A stretch of DNA of 21,832 nt, taken from NCBI GenBank assembly GCA_001430745.1, contig KQ482069.1, positions 64,235-86,066 of the forward strand, written 5' to 3'. Every line of letters begins with the position of its first letter. The stretch's first letter is position 1. Under the pieces are notes generated by a model. That model saw only the letters and a list, made by a program, of their open reading frames with translations, did no database searches and had not been told where the DNA came from. The DNA is from Auxenochlorella pyrenoidosa (Eukaryota; Chlorophyta; Trebouxiophyceae; Chlorellales; Chlorellaceae). Shown piece by piece: positions 21,088 through 21,832 of the stretch. The position numbers were made by a program, and so were the translations under genes.

Positions 21088-21832
21088 TCACATGATGGCC
21101 CCGGGCGGGAGCGCCGAGGGCAGCGCCTGCGGCGGGGACGACGGCACCGCCGCCTCCTCCCCATCGTCCTCCCAGGATACCTCTGCCTGCTCATGGTGGA
21201 AGGGGCCCGCGTCCCCTTCGAGCGGGTGCTGCAGCTCAGAGCGCCCGGTAGCGCCAGCGCCGCTGCGGTCGTTGCCACGGGCCCACAGCGAGCCGTCGTC
21301 CACAAGGCCTGGGGGGCGCACCCGCTGCTCTGGCTGGCGCTGTTGCATGGCTGCTGCTGCTGCTATGCCGCCCCCAGATTGCTGCCGGTGCTGCTGCTGC
21401 TGCTGCTGCCCCTGCGGGTGCGCTGATTGGTCGACGGCTCGTGCCTCGGGCTGCGGGTGGGCTGGCGGCGGCTGTTGGCCGTCCTGCTGGCCTGCCTCCT
21501 GCCCAAAGCGCGACCGCCCTGCTGGCCCTGCATTGCCAGCATCGGATGGGGAGTGCACGTGAATGCACATGCGATGTGCGCGCGGCCTACCACAGACCGC
21601 AGGCGGCAGCCAGCAGCTGTGCCGCCGCCCAGCGAAGCGTGCGCGAGGGGAGTTGACCCTGCCCTGGCAGCCCCACCCTGGCCTCACCTGCAGCGCCCGC
21701 TGCCCCAGCAGACCCCGGCCGCGCGACAGCGGCCCCGGCAAAGGTGCGCACAGGCAGGCCCGGTGCCGGCGAGAAGCCCAGCTCCGCCGCCCGGTTGGGT
21801 CCCGCGCCGCGCCCAGTGCTTGGGACGCCATC
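21088..21832 (-). CDS. Unrecognised Q/A/G-rich protein, C-terminal part
   Basis: The gene runs off the window, so its start is unknown. The proposed exons are 21832-21688 and 21527-21088 (TGA 21088-21090). The phases agree: the first exon ends with one base before GTGAGG and the second opens after ATGCAG with two. The encoded tail begins with ELGFSPAPGLPVRTFAGAAV, then becomes low-complexity with a Gln run, an Ala run and the acidic segment EVSWEDDGEEA, and ends PGAIM. An ATG at 21831 opens a different frame (MASQALGAAR) that could read straight through to the same stop without splicing, but it looks less like a protein. No family was recognised and no function is proposed. Confidence 0.45.
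   Translation of the reverse strand, partial: MASQALGAARDPTGRRSWASRRHRACLCAPLPGPLSRGRGLLGQRALQVRPGWGCQGRVNSPRARFAGRRHSCWLPPAVCGRPRAHRMCIHVHSPSDAGNAGPAGRSRFGQEAGQQDGQQPPPAHPQPEARAVDQSAHPQGQQQQQQHRQQSGGGIAAAAAMQQRQPEQRVRPPGLVDDGSLWARGNDRSGAGATGRSELQHPLEGDAGPFHHEQAEVSWEDDGEEAAVPSSPPQALPSALPPGAIM
21391..21408. repeat. (CTG)6 trinucleotide run encoding Gln on the minus strand
   Basis: Six CTG units on plus are six CAG units on minus, in the frame that gives polyglutamine in the partial gene. A second GCA/CAG run at about 21349-21363 is read one base shifted and gives alanines. Confidence 0.85.

Overview
This GC-rich, intron-dense eukaryotic window looks like nuclear DNA of a Chlorella-type trebouxiophyte green alga. 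The grounds are: short introns (mostly about 85-330 bp) with GT...CTGCAG-type ends; TGTAA polyadenylation-type signals; a plant-specific B-type cyclin-dependent kinase; a glucosamine-fructose-6-phosphate aminotransferase whose C-terminus is plant-like; and a plastid-targeted group-3 LEA protein of the hiC6/COR type known from Chlorella. All gene models were spliced by hand from reading frame, splice-site phase and protein-family similarity. Every junction proposed below keeps frame.

Layout. (1) 1-1791, plus strand: 3' end of a glucosamine-fructose-6-phosphate aminotransferase gene (second sugar-isomerase half), with one probable GC-AG intron. (2) 1792-3176: intergenic. (3) 3177-7802, plus: ten-exon gene for an 834-residue protein holding the C-lobe of a protein kinase with every catalytic motif replaced and no recognisable N-lobe. 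It is a pseudokinase and the most novel object here. (4) 7803-9710: pyrimidine-rich region between convergent genes, with a 72-bp tandem duplication containing a hairpin. (5) 9711-15583, minus: twelve-exon karyopherin of 1255 residues, best matched to exportin-6. (6) 15584-15833: 250-bp gap between divergent start codons. (7) 15834-18054, plus: nine-exon CDKB (PSTTLRE type), with an intron directly after the ATG. (8) 18055-19131: convergent intergenic region with a 22-bp perfect palindrome and poly(A)-type signals on both strands. (9) 19132-20656, minus: six-exon plastid LEA protein with a TATA box. (10) 21088-21832, minus: C-terminal part of an unrecognised Q/A-rich protein that runs off the window.

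The genes do not form one pathway. They cover hexosamine synthesis, a signalling scaffold, nuclear export, cell-cycle control and stress protection, as is usual for a nuclear locus. The only likely functional coupling is the shared promoter region of the exportin and CDKB genes. No transposon, virus, CRISPR array or RNA gene was found. The palindrome GCATGC recurs far more often than base composition predicts.
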